Notes: generated by a model from the sequence alone, not told the origin. 64,000 nt of DNA from Pectobacterium carotovorum (GCF_033898505.1 NZ_JAXAFK010000001.1:868001-932000), one strand, 5' to 3'; shown: positions 17,614 to 26,778, numbered from the stretch's first letter. Numbers and translations: made by a program.

Positions 17614-19431
17614 ATGATGATTGATAGATTAGAACTTACAAAAAACATTCAATTCTATAACTTAATAATACCAGAAGACAATCGAAACAGAACAATAACA
17701 GACGTTGAAATAACTAATATTTTGGATGCTGCAGATGACAATATTGAACCTGGTAGTGATTACCTATTAGAGGAGTTTAGAATTGACAAAAGATTAATTG
17801 AAAATAATATCCCTTATAAATATTCATTGCGAATCTTCCCAACACTCAAGCCAGTGTATTTTATTGGGGAGATCGAGGGCGGAGAGAACTACCAAGATAA
17901 AATTTATGCTTTTATATTAATTCTTGAGTTTGATAATAGTGTGGCAATAATAAAGAAAAGCTGTGCAAATATTTCAGATGATATTGAAAGAAGTTTTAAT
18001 TTAGTATCGAGTAATTTATTGGCTAGCACCTTTAATGATTCTGATGTTTTATTCCAAAAAATATCCACAAGAACAATAACTAATTCAGATAAGGCAATCA
18101 GAAATAGATCTGCAGAATCAGCAGATCTTAAAGGTTCTTACTCTACTCATGCTGCTGGCAGGTCAATACCTTACTACTTAAAACTTAGGCAAGGTGCAAT
18201 AATTAAGACAATCTCTGGTTCAGGACGATTGGTAGAGGCGTCACAGAGAGTTAATTTCGATGAAATTGCGACATGGTCTTATAATCAACTTTGTCTGATA
18301 AGGCAAGGTGGAGGGGTTAAGGACTTCCTCAATTCTTTTGCAAAACAAAAAGATTTAAATGATGTTTTAAGCTCTACTGTGCCAAGTGCCTTATTAATAG
18401 AAAGTACTTCATTATATGAAAAGTTAAAATCGGAAGGTGCCATACTAAAATACAAATTGCCTGATGGATCCGATTGCATTCTAAATGAAATACAAGTAAA
18501 TCGGTTGCTTCGTAAACTTGAAAAAGTTTATGAAATAAAATCTGACTTGACTATTCAAGTGCCGCTTGGTAAGGCTAAGATACGAAAAAACAACAAAACA
18601 CTAACGATTGACTCTACTGTTCTAAAAAAAATAAAAGTTTCGTACAACTCTAAAGATATAACTTTGCAAAGTTTTATCTTTAAAAATGGTTTCTACAGCA
18701 TTACGTTTACTGACCCATGCTATATGTATTTTATGGGTAATTGTTTCGAAGACTCTTCAGGTATATCGGAAATCAATAGCATATTAGAAATGCTTGTCCC
18801 TAAAGCTAATATAAAAAACGTCTTAAGTGAGAAAGGTTTGCTTTTAAAAGGAATGGATAAGTTCTCTAATGATTCCATGTTTGATGTGGTGGAAAACATT
18901 CATAGTGGGGATGATTACATCTTTTGCGATGACTTAGGGAATGAATGGGCAGACCATATCACATTTAATAAAGCGGATTCATGCATTTGTTTCATTCATT
19001 CAAAGCATGGTGACAAAAGCACATCAGCAAGTAAACTTCATGACGTTGTTGGTCAGGGTATAAAAAATCTTGGATATATGTATTTTAATACTGCTGATTT
19101 TACTGTTAAATTAAAAACAAAATTTAATAAAAACTATACTGGAGTTTACAATAAAAAGTCAGTATCAACTAAGATAAAAAAGGTAAGAAAAGGTGACACT
19201 AAAAACATTAAAAAATACCTTGACGACCTTTTTAAGGATGTTAAATTGCATAGAAAATGCATTCTTAGCTGTTCATTTTTATCCAAAAAAGAGATAGAGC
19301 GCGAGTTCATTAATTTGCGAAGAAAAAAACCGGTTAAGCCTCATGTGATTCAACTGCTATGGATCTTGTCTTCTTTTTCTCATGCTGTAAAAGAGGCTAA
19401 TGCTGTTCCAATTATTTATTGCGATAACTAG
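17614..19431 (+). CDS. uncharacterised protein with nuclease-like C-terminal motif
   Basis: 605 aa. ATG 17614 (or 17617) follows AGGAG at good spacing; the GTG at 17557 has no ribosome binding site. I do not recognise the family by name. At ~445-495 there is a pattern DDLGNEWADHI...CICFIHSKHG...SASKLHDVVGQGIKNL. The Asp/Glu pair, the hydrophobic strand ending in HSK, and the SAS...GQ..KNL helix look like a PD-(D/E)XK nuclease core. The N-terminal ~400 residues are mixed alpha/beta without motifs, and the C-terminus is Lys-rich. Very AT-rich compared with its neighbours. It stands directly after an ATPase stump and in a run of defence modules, so a defence role is inferred only. Confidence 0.6.
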   Translation: MMIDRLELTKNIQFYNLIIPEDNRNRTITDVEITNILDAADDNIEPGSDYLLEEFRIDKRLIENNIPYKYSLRIFPTLKPVYFIGEIEGGENYQDKIYAFILILEFDNSVAIIKKSCANISDDIERSFNLVSSNLLASTFNDSDVLFQKISTRTITNSDKAIRNRSAESADLKGSYSTHAAGRSIPYYLKLRQGAIIKTISGSGRLVEASQRVNFDEIATWSYNQLCLIRQGGGVKDFLNSFAKQKDLNDVLSSTVPSALLIESTSLYEKLKSEGAILKYKLPDGSDCILNEIQVNRLLRKLEKVYEIKSDLTIQVPLGKAKIRKNNKTLTIDSTVLKKIKVSYNSKDITLQSFIFKNGFYSITFTDPCYMYFMGNCFEDSSGISEINSILEMLVPKANIKNVLSEKGLLLKGMDKFSNDSMFDVVENIHSGDDYIFCDDLGNEWADHITFNKADSCICFIHSKHGDKSTSASKLHDVVGQGIKNLGYMYFNTADFTVKLKTKFNKNYTGVYNKKSVSTKIKKVRKGDTKNIKKYLDDLFKDVKLHRKCILSCSFLSKKEIEREFINLRRKKPVKPHVIQLLWILSSFSHAVKEANAVPIIYCDN

Positions 19432-19435
19432 AAAA

Positions 19436-19466
19436 TATTTTGAGAGGGGTAATAAACCTCTCAAAA
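19436..19466. terminator. bidirectional terminator-like hairpin
   Basis: TTTTGAGAGG and CCTCTCAAAA pair perfectly around a 9-nt loop, just after the stop of the preceding gene. A T-run on one side and an A-run on the other make it usable in either direction. Confidence 0.6.
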
Positions 19467-19841
19467 CAATACCGATGAATATTCCTAATTTATACTATCG
19501 ATTGGAGGTTTGGAATTTGTCTGAAAGGTACATCAAACTCTATGTATTCAATCTCAATAGATTAAATTTCAAGCTCTATACAGCATGCTTTATTTAGAAG
19601 GAGACAATTGATACTACTCTTTTGATCAGGTATCAATCGCAGAGCTATAAGAATAAATAATAAAAAACTCATAAGCTGAGTTGATGAGCTTTAAGTTACG
19701 CGCCAACAGGAAGGCAACTGATCCTATAGGATAATCCCTTGAAAAGTCAGCACTTGAATATGTGGGATTTTATCATGACCTTAAATAAGGCTGAGGCCAG
19801 AAATACGCGGGCTCCCGGCATCAGAGCGCCTAGCTGCCAGG
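19467..19841. other. non-coding region between orphan gene and IS66 remnant
   Basis: About 375 bp, AT-rich, with no supported gene or clear motif. Confidence 0.4.
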
Positions 19842-20269
19842 CAATCCCCGAGCAAACCGCAATTGGCTTCGCTGCATAAGTGGTTGATAGAGAAAAGCGC
19901 GACACTGTCGTAGAAATCCCGGTTGGGGGTGGCGTTCGCTTATGCGCTCAATCAGTGGGGTGCTCTGTGTTATTACTGCGATGACGGGCCGGTGGAACCT
20001 GATAATGATGATGCGGAGCGGGCGCTGAGAGAGGTCTGTCTGGGGAAAAGAATTATATATTCTTCGGTAGTGACAATGGCGGTGAGCGCGGCGCACTGCT
20101 TTATGGGCTGATAGGCACATGCAAACTCAATGTATTGACCCTGAGGCTTATCTGCACCATATCCTGGCGTACTGCCGAAGGCGTCTACAAATAAAGTGGC
20201 CGAATTGCTGCCATGGAACGTGGTTCTCACCGATAAATAACCGTCAAGACGGCGTTCACTTAACGCTTA
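19842..20269 (+). mobile_element. IS66-family remnant (3' end of tnpC and right end)
   Basis: Broken frames give the TnpC C-terminus: QSPSKPQLASLHKWLIEKSA, an in-frame stop, then KSRLGVAFAYALNQW, DDGPVEPDNDDAERALR, and in another frame LNVLTLRL/DPEAYLHHILAY and finally MERGSH (originally PWNVVLTDK). The tail TTAACGCTTA near 20260-20269 matches the IS66-type terminal repeat GTAAGCG inverted. No 5' portion is present. Confidence 0.8.
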
Positions 20270-20693
20270 TCGATATAGTCATTCCATTTTTCTTCAAGAG
20301 ATATACCCTTTTGGCGTAGCTTTATGCCTAGTGTGTACTCTCTAACGTCCGCTTTCGTTAAAGATGAGTGTCAGACTTGAGTGTGTTCTACCTCAGAACA
20401 CTGCTACATCAGGTCTGAAGTTATACAGTGAAATTCAATTTCTAAATCACAACCTTCAACCCATTTCACCGCTGCGAACCAAGGGGCGCTACGCCCGGCT
20501 ATGTAGGTCATATCTTTTCCTTCCGTGTGCTTTTCGTTCCCGTATCAGCTTCCGGCTAATCGTTTCCCAACACAACCCGTCCCGCAAGGGTAAATAGCAC
20601 GCATTCTGCGCCCTTGCGGGCCGGAACGATGTCGGGAAAGCGAACCGTCAGGCGATTCGAAGACGAAAATCACACACTGACGGAGAAAAAACG
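20270..20693. promoter_or_regulatory. upstream region of the ArdC-type gene with 10-bp inverted repeat
   Basis: About 420 bp without a gene. CCCGCAAGGG (20581-20590) and CCCTTGCGGG (20611-20620) form a perfect inverted repeat 70 bp before the ATG at 20694, a possible operator or hairpin. CGGAGAAAAAACG before the ATG is the ribosome binding site. Confidence 0.5.
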
Positions 20694-20845
20694 ATGACTA
20701 TTTCCCTGCATACCCAGACTAGCGCCCCTAACACCGCAGCGGCGACCAGCGTATCCTCGCTGGAGCTGTAAGTATCCCACCAAAACGGCCCGTTCATTTT
20801 TAGAGATCTTCCGACATACTGATTATGTCCCCTGAGGAGATCGCT

Positions 20846-21112
20846 ATGCGTAAGATCCGATTCACTGAGCACCAGATCATCGCCGTCCTGAAATCAGTCG
20901 AGGCTGGCAGGACCGTCAAAGATGTGTGCCGCGAGGCTGCTATTTCTGAAGCCAGCTATTACAACTGGAAAGCAAAATATGGCGGGATGGAAGCCGCTGA
21001 TATTAAAAAAATCAAAGACCTTGAGGACGAGAATCGTCGTCTGAAGCAAATGTTTGCCGATCTGAGTTTGGAATGCCGGGCGCTGAAAGACGTCATCGAA
21101 AAAAAGCTTTAA
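20846..21112 (+). CDS. IS3-family transposase OrfA
   Basis: 88 aa from ATG 20846, with GAGGAG just upstream; an earlier ATG at 20825 is less likely. Helix-turn-helix region MRKIRFTEHQIIAVLKSVEA...SEASYYNWKAKYGG, then a leucine-zipper-like segment (IKDLEDENRRLKQMFADLSL). It binds the terminal repeats and dimerises. An A7 run near 21100 lets ribosomes shift -1 into orfB to make the active OrfAB transposase. Confidence 0.9.
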   Translation: MRKIRFTEHQIIAVLKSVEAGRTVKDVCREAAISEASYYNWKAKYGGMEAADIKKIKDLEDENRRLKQMFADLSLECRALKDVIEKKL

Positions 21113-21957
21113 AACCAGCGATAAAGCGTGAGCTCGTCAACTATCTGACCACGCAATTTACGATGAGCATACGCCAGGCATGCAGGACGTTATCGCTAAG
21201 CAGGACGGTGTTTCGTTATCAACCGGATACGCGACGTGATGAAGCGGTGATCCAGAGGCTGACCGAGGTCGCTGAGCGCTATCCCCGCTACGGTTTTAAG
21301 AAGCTTTTTCAGGTACTTCGCAGGCAGGGGCGCGTCTGGAACCACAAACGCGTTCACCGGATTTACTGCCTGCTGAAACTGAATTTTCGCCGTAAGGGAA
21401 AGCAACGTCTGCCGGTGCGCAATCCGGCTCCGCTGGCGACGCCGGAAGCACTTAACCAGAGCTGGTCGATAGATTTTATGCATGATGCGCTGGTGTGTGG
21501 TAGACGCTTCCGGACCTTCAATGTGGTGGATGATTTTAACCGTGAAGCGCTGGCGATAGAAATTGACCTGAATATCCCGGCGCAACGCGTCGTGAGAGTG
21601 CTAGACAGGATAGTGGCAAACCGCGGCTATCCGCTGAAGATGCGGATGGATAACGGGCCAGAACTGGTCTCACTGGCACTGGCGCAATGGGCCGAAGAAC
21701 ATGGTGTGATGCTGGAATTTATCAAGCCGGGTAAGCCAACACAGAACGCGTTTATAGAACGGTTTAACCGAACATACCGGACAGAAATACTGGATTTTTA
21801 CCTGTTCAGAACACTGAATGAAGTACGAGAAATAACGGAGCGCTGGCTGGCTGAATATAACAACGAGCGGCCTCATGAATCCCTGAACAACCTGACGCCG
21901 GAAGAGTACCGGCTGATGGCCGAAAACCCGGAAGTCTCAAAAAGTGCGTGGAACTAA
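21073..21957 (+). CDS. IS3-family transposase OrfB (DDE catalytic domain)
   Basis: 294-aa frame overlapping orfA by 40 nt, probably made as an OrfAB fusion. HTH_21 region (RQACRTLSLSRTVFRYQ), then the rve integrase core with catalytic triad: Asp in WSIDFMHDAL, Asp in MRMDNGPELV, and Glu in QNAFIERFNRTYR, spaced as in IS407-type elements. No internal stops, so it should be active. Confidence 0.9.
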   Translation: MPGAERRHRKKALKPAIKRELVNYLTTQFTMSIRQACRTLSLSRTVFRYQPDTRRDEAVIQRLTEVAERYPRYGFKKLFQVLRRQGRVWNHKRVHRIYCLLKLNFRRKGKQRLPVRNPAPLATPEALNQSWSIDFMHDALVCGRRFRTFNVVDDFNREALAIEIDLNIPAQRVVRVLDRIVANRGYPLKMRMDNGPELVSLALAQWAEEHGVMLEFIKPGKPTQNAFIERFNRTYRTEILDFYLFRTLNEVREITERWLAEYNNERPHESLNNLTPEEYRLMAENPEVSKSAWN

Positions 21958-22859
21958 AACAGGTGTGCTTACAGAGCAGTCAGGCTCCTCAAAAACGAAA
22001 TTATCAAGAACCAAAACAGATATTTATCAAACCGTCACCGACAACATTATCTCGGCACTTGAAGCCGGAGTTAAGCCATGGTCTTGCCCGTGGCAGCGCG
22101 TACCGGGCATATCAGGATTACCTTCAAATTATGCGACTGGCGCTGCTTACAGCGGGGTGAATATCATGTTGTTGTGGATCAGTGCGTCAGAACAGGGATT
22201 CAATGATTCGCGGTGGATGACCTACAAACAGGCAAAAGTGGAAGGTGGTCAGGTACGCAAGGGAGAACACGGCACAACAGCCATTTTCTATACCATGCTG
22301 GAAAGGGAAAATGACGAAGGAGAAACTGACTATATTCCGATGCTTAAGACTTTCACCGTGTTTAATGTTGAGCAAATTGACGGTTTGCCTCTGAGTGATG
22401 AAGCCGTTTTCCCGGCAGAGACCTTTGAGCCGTTACCGCAGGCGGAAGCGCTTTTCCGTAACAGTAGTGCAACCATCATTGAGAAGGGGCAGAACGCCTA
22501 TTTCGCACCATCAACCGACGAAATCCATTTACCGGAACGCCGTCTTTTTAGCGATGCTGCCAATTTCTACGCTACGGGTCTGCATGAGCTGGTTCACTGG
22601 AGTGGAGCCAAAAGTCGGCTGAATCGTGAAATGAAAGGGGAGTTTGGCAGTGAGGATTATGCTTTTGAGGAGTTGATCGCCGAGCTTGGAAGCGCGTTCC
22701 TGATGGCGGACCTGGGGATTGTCGGAGAGGTTCAGCATGAAAGTTATATTGCTTCCTGGCTGAAAGCACTGAAGAACGACAAACGCTATATTTTCAAGGC
22801 CGCCAGCGCGGCATCCAAAGCGCATCGTTATTTGGTGGATAAAATCTGAGCAGGAAGGA

Positions 22860-23011
22860 GTCGCAACGGAATGCGGCTTTGCGTGTAGGGCCGCTTAAAA
22901 CAGTAACGCTGTAGAGACATGAGTGAGGCGGAGCGCAGCCAGGCGAGCACCGAACAGTCATGTCGCTACAGTGGAATAAAGCAAATCACGCGGACAGGGC
23001 TGAATGGGCAG
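22860..23011. other. imperfect inverted repeat between ardC-type gene and transfer genes
   Basis: CTGTAGAGACATGA (about 22909-22922) and TCATGTCGCTACAG (about 22957-22970) pair with one mismatch across a ~35-nt loop. It may be a terminator or structured element at the edge of the mobilisation genes. Confidence 0.35.
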
Positions 23012-23299
23012 CTATTCCCGGTTATCAGCAACTACCTGAAGCGCAAGTAGCCGCTGTTCCAGGTTATTCAGTCTTTCTTCGAGGTCATGGCTCTTCTGCT
23101 CAATATCTTCCAGCGTTTCTGACAGAACATCACGCAGCAGCACAAAATTTGCTTGTAGGGCATACACAAAATCGTTGCCGCGTTCCAGTAATGCTTCGCG
23201 CGGTATGTCCTGCAATACGGAATGTGTCATCCATGTGACCAGCGCTTTTGCGCTCATTTCGGTCAGTACGTCCGAAAGTCGGTCAGTTTCTCTGTTCAT
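23012..23299 (-). CDS. small coiled-coil protein next to mobC
   Basis: 95 aa. The C-terminal half (LEDIEQKSHDLEERLNNLEQ...) is a strong heptad coiled coil, and the N-terminal half is mixed helical. No signal peptide. Last gene of the minus-strand transfer block, about 100 bp downstream of mobC. Small coiled-coil proteins (MbeD/MobD types) occur in mobilisation regions, but I cannot assign this one to them. Confidence 0.5.
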   Translation of the reverse strand: MNRETDRLSDVLTEMSAKALVTWMTHSVLQDIPREALLERGNDFVYALQANFVLLRDVLSETLEDIEQKSHDLEERLNNLEQRLLALQVVADNRE

Positions 23300-23398
23300 T
23301 CTGGTGTCCTGTATGTTCTGATGTCGGGGGAGTATTTAGGAAGGGTATTACTCTCGGTTATTGCGCTGCGGGTTGGGGCAGTAGGTGATACAGAAGAA

Positions 23399-24148
23399 CT
23401 ATATGCAGTGGCCTACATCAAGCTGTTGTAGCTCGTCGAGCGTGTAGATGCGGAAGACATTCCGGTGACGGGTTTCCAACGGGATGTGCTGATGGTTAAC
23501 GATAACGTGCCTGATGCTGTCAAACAGCCTTTCAAGACCGCGCTTTTTCTGCGGGTCTGGCACGATATAAAAAACGTAAATCCAGTCTTTACGGGTCCGG
23601 GCCAGTAAATGGCTGGCGATGATTGACTGGTATCGGGCTCTGGTTTTCAGACGACGCTCGGTCTCAATGGCGATCACGGTGCCGCTGGGCAGGGTGATCA
23701 ACCCGTCCGGGCGATGACTGACCTGATACCGGCTGAGGAAGGTTGTGCGGTCGCCATTTATCCACCCGGATGCGCCTTTTTGCTCAAGGATGATGCGGGC
23801 TGCCTGATTATCAAGGTGATGCTCCAACGTCCAGCCGGTGATTTTTGAAGGCTCAAACCGCGCCGGGAAAAGCGCATCGTCTGGTGTTAATACAACGGCC
23901 AGTCCGTCACTGGTTATGCCCCATAATGAAATTTTCATCGTCCGCGATATCAAGACGTGCTTGTGGATTAAGCCCATGCCCTCGACTTTTGAAAGCAGGG
24001 AATACAGTGATTTATGATCTCGGAATCCGAACAGCAGCATCAGCGTTTTAAAGTCACTGTACGTTTCTTCCTTCAGAAAATTCAGCAGTCGTTGTATTTT
24101 TTCGCGGTGTCGCGTCTGGCGTTCGCTGTATGCGGTGATAAGCATCAT
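23399..24148 (-). CDS. mobC: MobC-type relaxase (MOBC family)
   Basis: 249 aa, close to CloDF13 MobC (~243 aa). An N-terminal winged-helix-like segment (RLLNFLKEETYSDFKTLMLL...) is followed by the replication-relaxation/MOBC core: HRPDGLITLPSGTVIAIETERRLKTRARY, a PD-(D/E)XK-like Asp...Glu arrangement instead of the Tyr/HUH relaxase site, then WIYVFYIVPDPQKKRG. It nicks oriT to start conjugative transfer, working with the coupling protein encoded just upstream (8-nt gap). ICEKp-type elements carry the same mobB-mobC plus VirB arrangement. Confidence 0.8.
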   Translation of the reverse strand: MMLITAYSERQTRHREKIQRLLNFLKEETYSDFKTLMLLFGFRDHKSLYSLLSKVEGMGLIHKHVLISRTMKISLWGITSDGLAVVLTPDDALFPARFEPSKITGWTLEHHLDNQAARIILEQKGASGWINGDRTTFLSRYQVSHRPDGLITLPSGTVIAIETERRLKTRARYQSIIASHLLARTRKDWIYVFYIVPDPQKKRGLERLFDSIRHVIVNHQHIPLETRHRNVFRIYTLDELQQLDVGHCI

Positions 24149-24156
24149 TCCACCCT

Positions 24157-26031
24157 TTAAAAATCCAGCAATGACGGGTTTTCCTCTTGATCGGCATTCG
24201 GTATTGTCGTGTCTTTTTCGTCCGTATTATCAAAATAAAGATCGGATCGAGTTGTTGAGATATTCGGCGTTGATTCGGGGTCGGGGGATGTTTCCTCCTC
24301 GCTAAAATCCAGGGTGATGTTTACCGTTGCGGCGGTGGCGGCAATCGCGGGCGACACGGCACAGATCTCCAGTTCGCGTTTTTTCACCCTGATGGGCGAA
24401 ATCAGCGAAGCAGACGGGAGTGCTTTTGTCGTGAAGATGAAGCTGACAAAATCGGGTAGGTTCAGGATCATATTGCTGTCGGTAAAGAAACGCTCGGCCT
24501 GCCTGATGGTGCGTTCACTGTCGATAGTCTCTGTCAGCACGGCGTTGGTTTTCGCTTTGCGGACCTCATCATCGACTAATATGGTGCCTGACATCCTGGC
24601 TACCCATTCAGCGGTGTCCGGATCCATGACACGATAAACCAGTTTGAATTTAGCGTTCTCAACGACCGCGCCGACAACGGCGTCACCTTTCAAATCTGCC
24701 GGACAGTCTTTTAAATCGGCAATCGACTGATGGTCCATAATAATATGCACACCTTTATCGCGTGCCGCGCCTAAACCCTCCAGCGCGGGCCTGGATAAAT
24801 GGTATTTCAGTTCGGAAAGATAAATAGCAATGGGGCGGGGCACGTTTTTCACTCGCTCGCGCCTTTCTGCCAGCTGGTACAGGCGAACCAGCAACATACG
24901 TTGAGCGGTAATGATTTTGCTGTTGCGCATTGAGCCAATCACATAACAGCAACCGCCTTCCTCAAATATCGTATTAAGCGAAAATCCGGTGGGGGCATTA
25001 ATGGCATTGAGCAAGGCCAGCTCTTCAATTTTCCCGAAGAAGGCTTTTATCTTATCGGCAATAGCCTGAACGTAGTCTCCGTTATACACATCCCGAATGG
25101 TTGAGGCAGTATTAAGGGTGACAAATTGTGCGGCTATCCGGGCAGCTTTCCGGTCGTCAATGCGATAAAAATCTGACTCCTGATCTTTCTCTGCCAGACT
25201 GAAACCGGCAACAAAAAGCTCTTCCAGTTCATCGGCATTAATCTCTTCAATCAGGTTTAACTGGTACTGGGGTTTTCGCAGGTCAATCAGGGCAAAGGGC
25301 TTCCCGGCATCTTCACAAGCTTTTCGGTAAAGGTGGGGTGCCCATTCATCATCCTTGGGGTCCATCACAAATACGCCTTCACCGGCCAGAATACTTTGGT
25401 AAAGCAATAACCCGGTGGCCACCCCTTTACCGGCGCCGGTGGTGCCGATGATATCCGCGTGTTGTTTTTGCCAGTCTTTTAACGGCAGGTACATCGGCTG
25501 AATATCGCGGTCCATGCCAATAAATAACCCTTTGTTCAGGTCGATATAATCCAGCGGGTCATAATGCAGTGTTTCAGGTAGCAGTGATTTCACCGTGCGG
25601 ACATCGGTGCGTAATTCCCGTTCAAGCGTTGTTTTTCTGACGAGGCATTTCTTTATTTTGTCTAATTCAGGGGTTAATACTCTGCGCAGCAGAATATGAA
25701 AAATAAACCCTGCTACGGTGAAAGTAATTAATGTTGACCATTCCAGAACTGGAACGCGGGTAACTATTCGACCCTGATAAAGCCACTGGAAAATCCAGAT
25801 AACAACCGGGGCCATCGAGCCGGAAAGAAAACACAGCATGGAAAAAGCAATAATCAGCCTTTGCCACAACGGGGCTTTTTGCCGCTCATCGCTTTTCATC
25901 GACGCGAAAAGCGGCATTGTCAGCCCCGATAACAGCGCCAGCATCAGCTGATGCTGTTGCATAAAAGCCATGAAGCTCAGCACGCCATTCACTATCGGCG
26001 TCAGTGAAACGGCCAGCTTATTCAAAATCAC
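24157..26031 (-). CDS. mobB: MobB/TraG-like type IV coupling protein
   Basis: 624 aa from GTG 26031, chosen because GGAGG lies 4 nt upstream; the longer frame to 26061 lacks a binding site. N-terminal membrane segments (residues ~7-45, ~58-82, ~95-115) precede the cytosolic VirD4/TraG ATPase: Walker A IIGTTGAGKGVATGLLL, Walker B-like GVFVMDPKDDEW, and the IIMDHQSIADL sensor region. An acidic tail of ~70 residues follows. It carries the relaxase-DNA complex to the VirB channel. First gene of the mobB-mobC pair, downstream of a long GC-rich non-coding region. Confidence 0.88.
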   Translation of the reverse strand: MILNKLAVSLTPIVNGVLSFMAFMQQHQLMLALLSGLTMPLFASMKSDERQKAPLWQRLIIAFSMLCFLSGSMAPVVIWIFQWLYQGRIVTRVPVLEWSTLITFTVAGFIFHILLRRVLTPELDKIKKCLVRKTTLERELRTDVRTVKSLLPETLHYDPLDYIDLNKGLFIGMDRDIQPMYLPLKDWQKQHADIIGTTGAGKGVATGLLLYQSILAGEGVFVMDPKDDEWAPHLYRKACEDAGKPFALIDLRKPQYQLNLIEEINADELEELFVAGFSLAEKDQESDFYRIDDRKAARIAAQFVTLNTASTIRDVYNGDYVQAIADKIKAFFGKIEELALLNAINAPTGFSLNTIFEEGGCCYVIGSMRNSKIITAQRMLLVRLYQLAERRERVKNVPRPIAIYLSELKYHLSRPALEGLGAARDKGVHIIMDHQSIADLKDCPADLKGDAVVGAVVENAKFKLVYRVMDPDTAEWVARMSGTILVDDEVRKAKTNAVLTETIDSERTIRQAERFFTDSNMILNLPDFVSFIFTTKALPSASLISPIRVKKRELEICAVSPAIAATAATVNITLDFSEEETSPDPESTPNISTTRSDLYFDNTDEKDTTIPNADQEENPSLLDF

Positions 26032-26778
26032 GATGCCTCCTTCGTCAGCGGTTCGCCCCATGACATCGCCCCATCTGTTCGCCCCACGGTGTCGGGCGAA
26101 AAGGCGGGGCGAACGTCAGGGACGAAGAAGGTGGCCGCGTTGCGGCCATGTACCGGGAAGCATGCTTCCCTGCACCAAACGGCGTGCGCCAGTTCATGCG
26201 GGCTGGACGCCCTTATGATATGTCGCATGGGGGTAATGTCGCGGCTGGACGCCGCGCCAAAACCCCCAACGTCAACGGCGGCCCACCGTCGCCCGCTACG
26301 CGCGACCACCCCCTTTAAGACGGTCGCTTTCGCCTTTTTATTCCCTTTGCTCGTTCCTCGCAGCGGGAATAAAAGGGAAGCTGACCTTTAAAGAGGGTGG
26401 TCGCGCCACGCTACCGGCTTTTGGCCGGAGACTTAGCCGCGACGGTGTGCGGGGCTATGCCCCCCAAATAAACCGCTGTCGTGGGCGACAGCTTTTCGCT
26501 CGCTGGGGCGGCGAAATTTATTCGGCTCCCCCCGGCTGGCAAAATCCGCGTGGGCGCGGCTGTTTGCCGGTGAGGCGCGGCGCCTGAACTATTTTCGCTC
26601 CTTAACCCGCGAAAATAATTCTGTCCGCTGCCTCATTTTTACGGCCCGCATTTTTCACTCCTTAATTCGCGAAAAATGTGCCGGGCCGTAAAAACCTGAA
26701 AACCGCCACGCCTTAAGCCGGACTCGGCTAAAATATTTTGGCACTATAGGAGACCTGCGAATAAAACTAAGGCAGGGA
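26032..26778. other. GC-rich non-coding region with hairpins, candidate oriT/regulatory region
   Basis: About 750 bp without a believable gene, between mobB and the small genes following virB11. Two hairpins lie at 26590-26617 (9-bp stem) and 26636-26694 (over 20 paired bases with a bulge). Both contain the repeated motif CTCCTTAA-NN-CGCGAAAA, so they are related to each other. GC-rich direct motifs (GGGGCGAAC, CGCCCC) occur at 26050-26115. Position next to the relaxase/coupling genes makes an origin of transfer possible; a set of terminators is the alternative. Confidence 0.45.

Larger units (their letters stand above)
20767..21973 (+). mobile_element. complete IS3-family (IS407-like subgroup) insertion sequence
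   Basis: 1207 bp bounded by TGTAAG (20767) and CTTACA (ending 21973), with a 4-bp target duplication GAGC at 20763-20766 and 21974-21977. It encodes OrfA and OrfB in overlapping frames with an A7 stretch at the overlap for -1 frameshifting. Removing the IS and one GAGC restores the interrupted gene exactly, so the insertion is recent and clean. The end sequence TGTAAG is shared with the remnant at 213-409. Confidence 0.92.
20694..22849 (+). pseudogene. ArdC-type antirestriction protein gene, interrupted by an IS
   Basis: Reading 20694-20766 joined to 21978-22849 gives one uninterrupted 314-aa protein: MTISLHTQTSAPNTAAATSV...SLE|QSGSSKTKLSRTKTD.... The ArdC N-terminal ssDNA-binding domain follows (IYQTVTDNIISALEAGVKPW, NYATGAAYSGVNIMLLW, GEHGTTAIFY). 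The C-terminal zincin-like metallopeptidase part has HELVH (residues ~223-227) plus downstream FEELIAELGSAFL, giving the HExxH+E zinc site. ArdC-type proteins protect entering plasmid DNA from restriction. The IS splits codon 25, so the full protein is not made; an IS-internal start at 21944 could give an N-terminally altered version. Confidence 0.88.

Noticed and set aside
20364..20597. 77-codon frame upstream of the ArdC-type gene
   Set aside because: Crosses the 10-bp inverted repeat region; no motif; regulatory sequence is more likely.
26089..26391. Frames of 80-100 codons in the GC-rich block upstream of mobB
   Set aside because: Pro/Arg/Ala-rich translations without binding sites; both strands open because of base composition.
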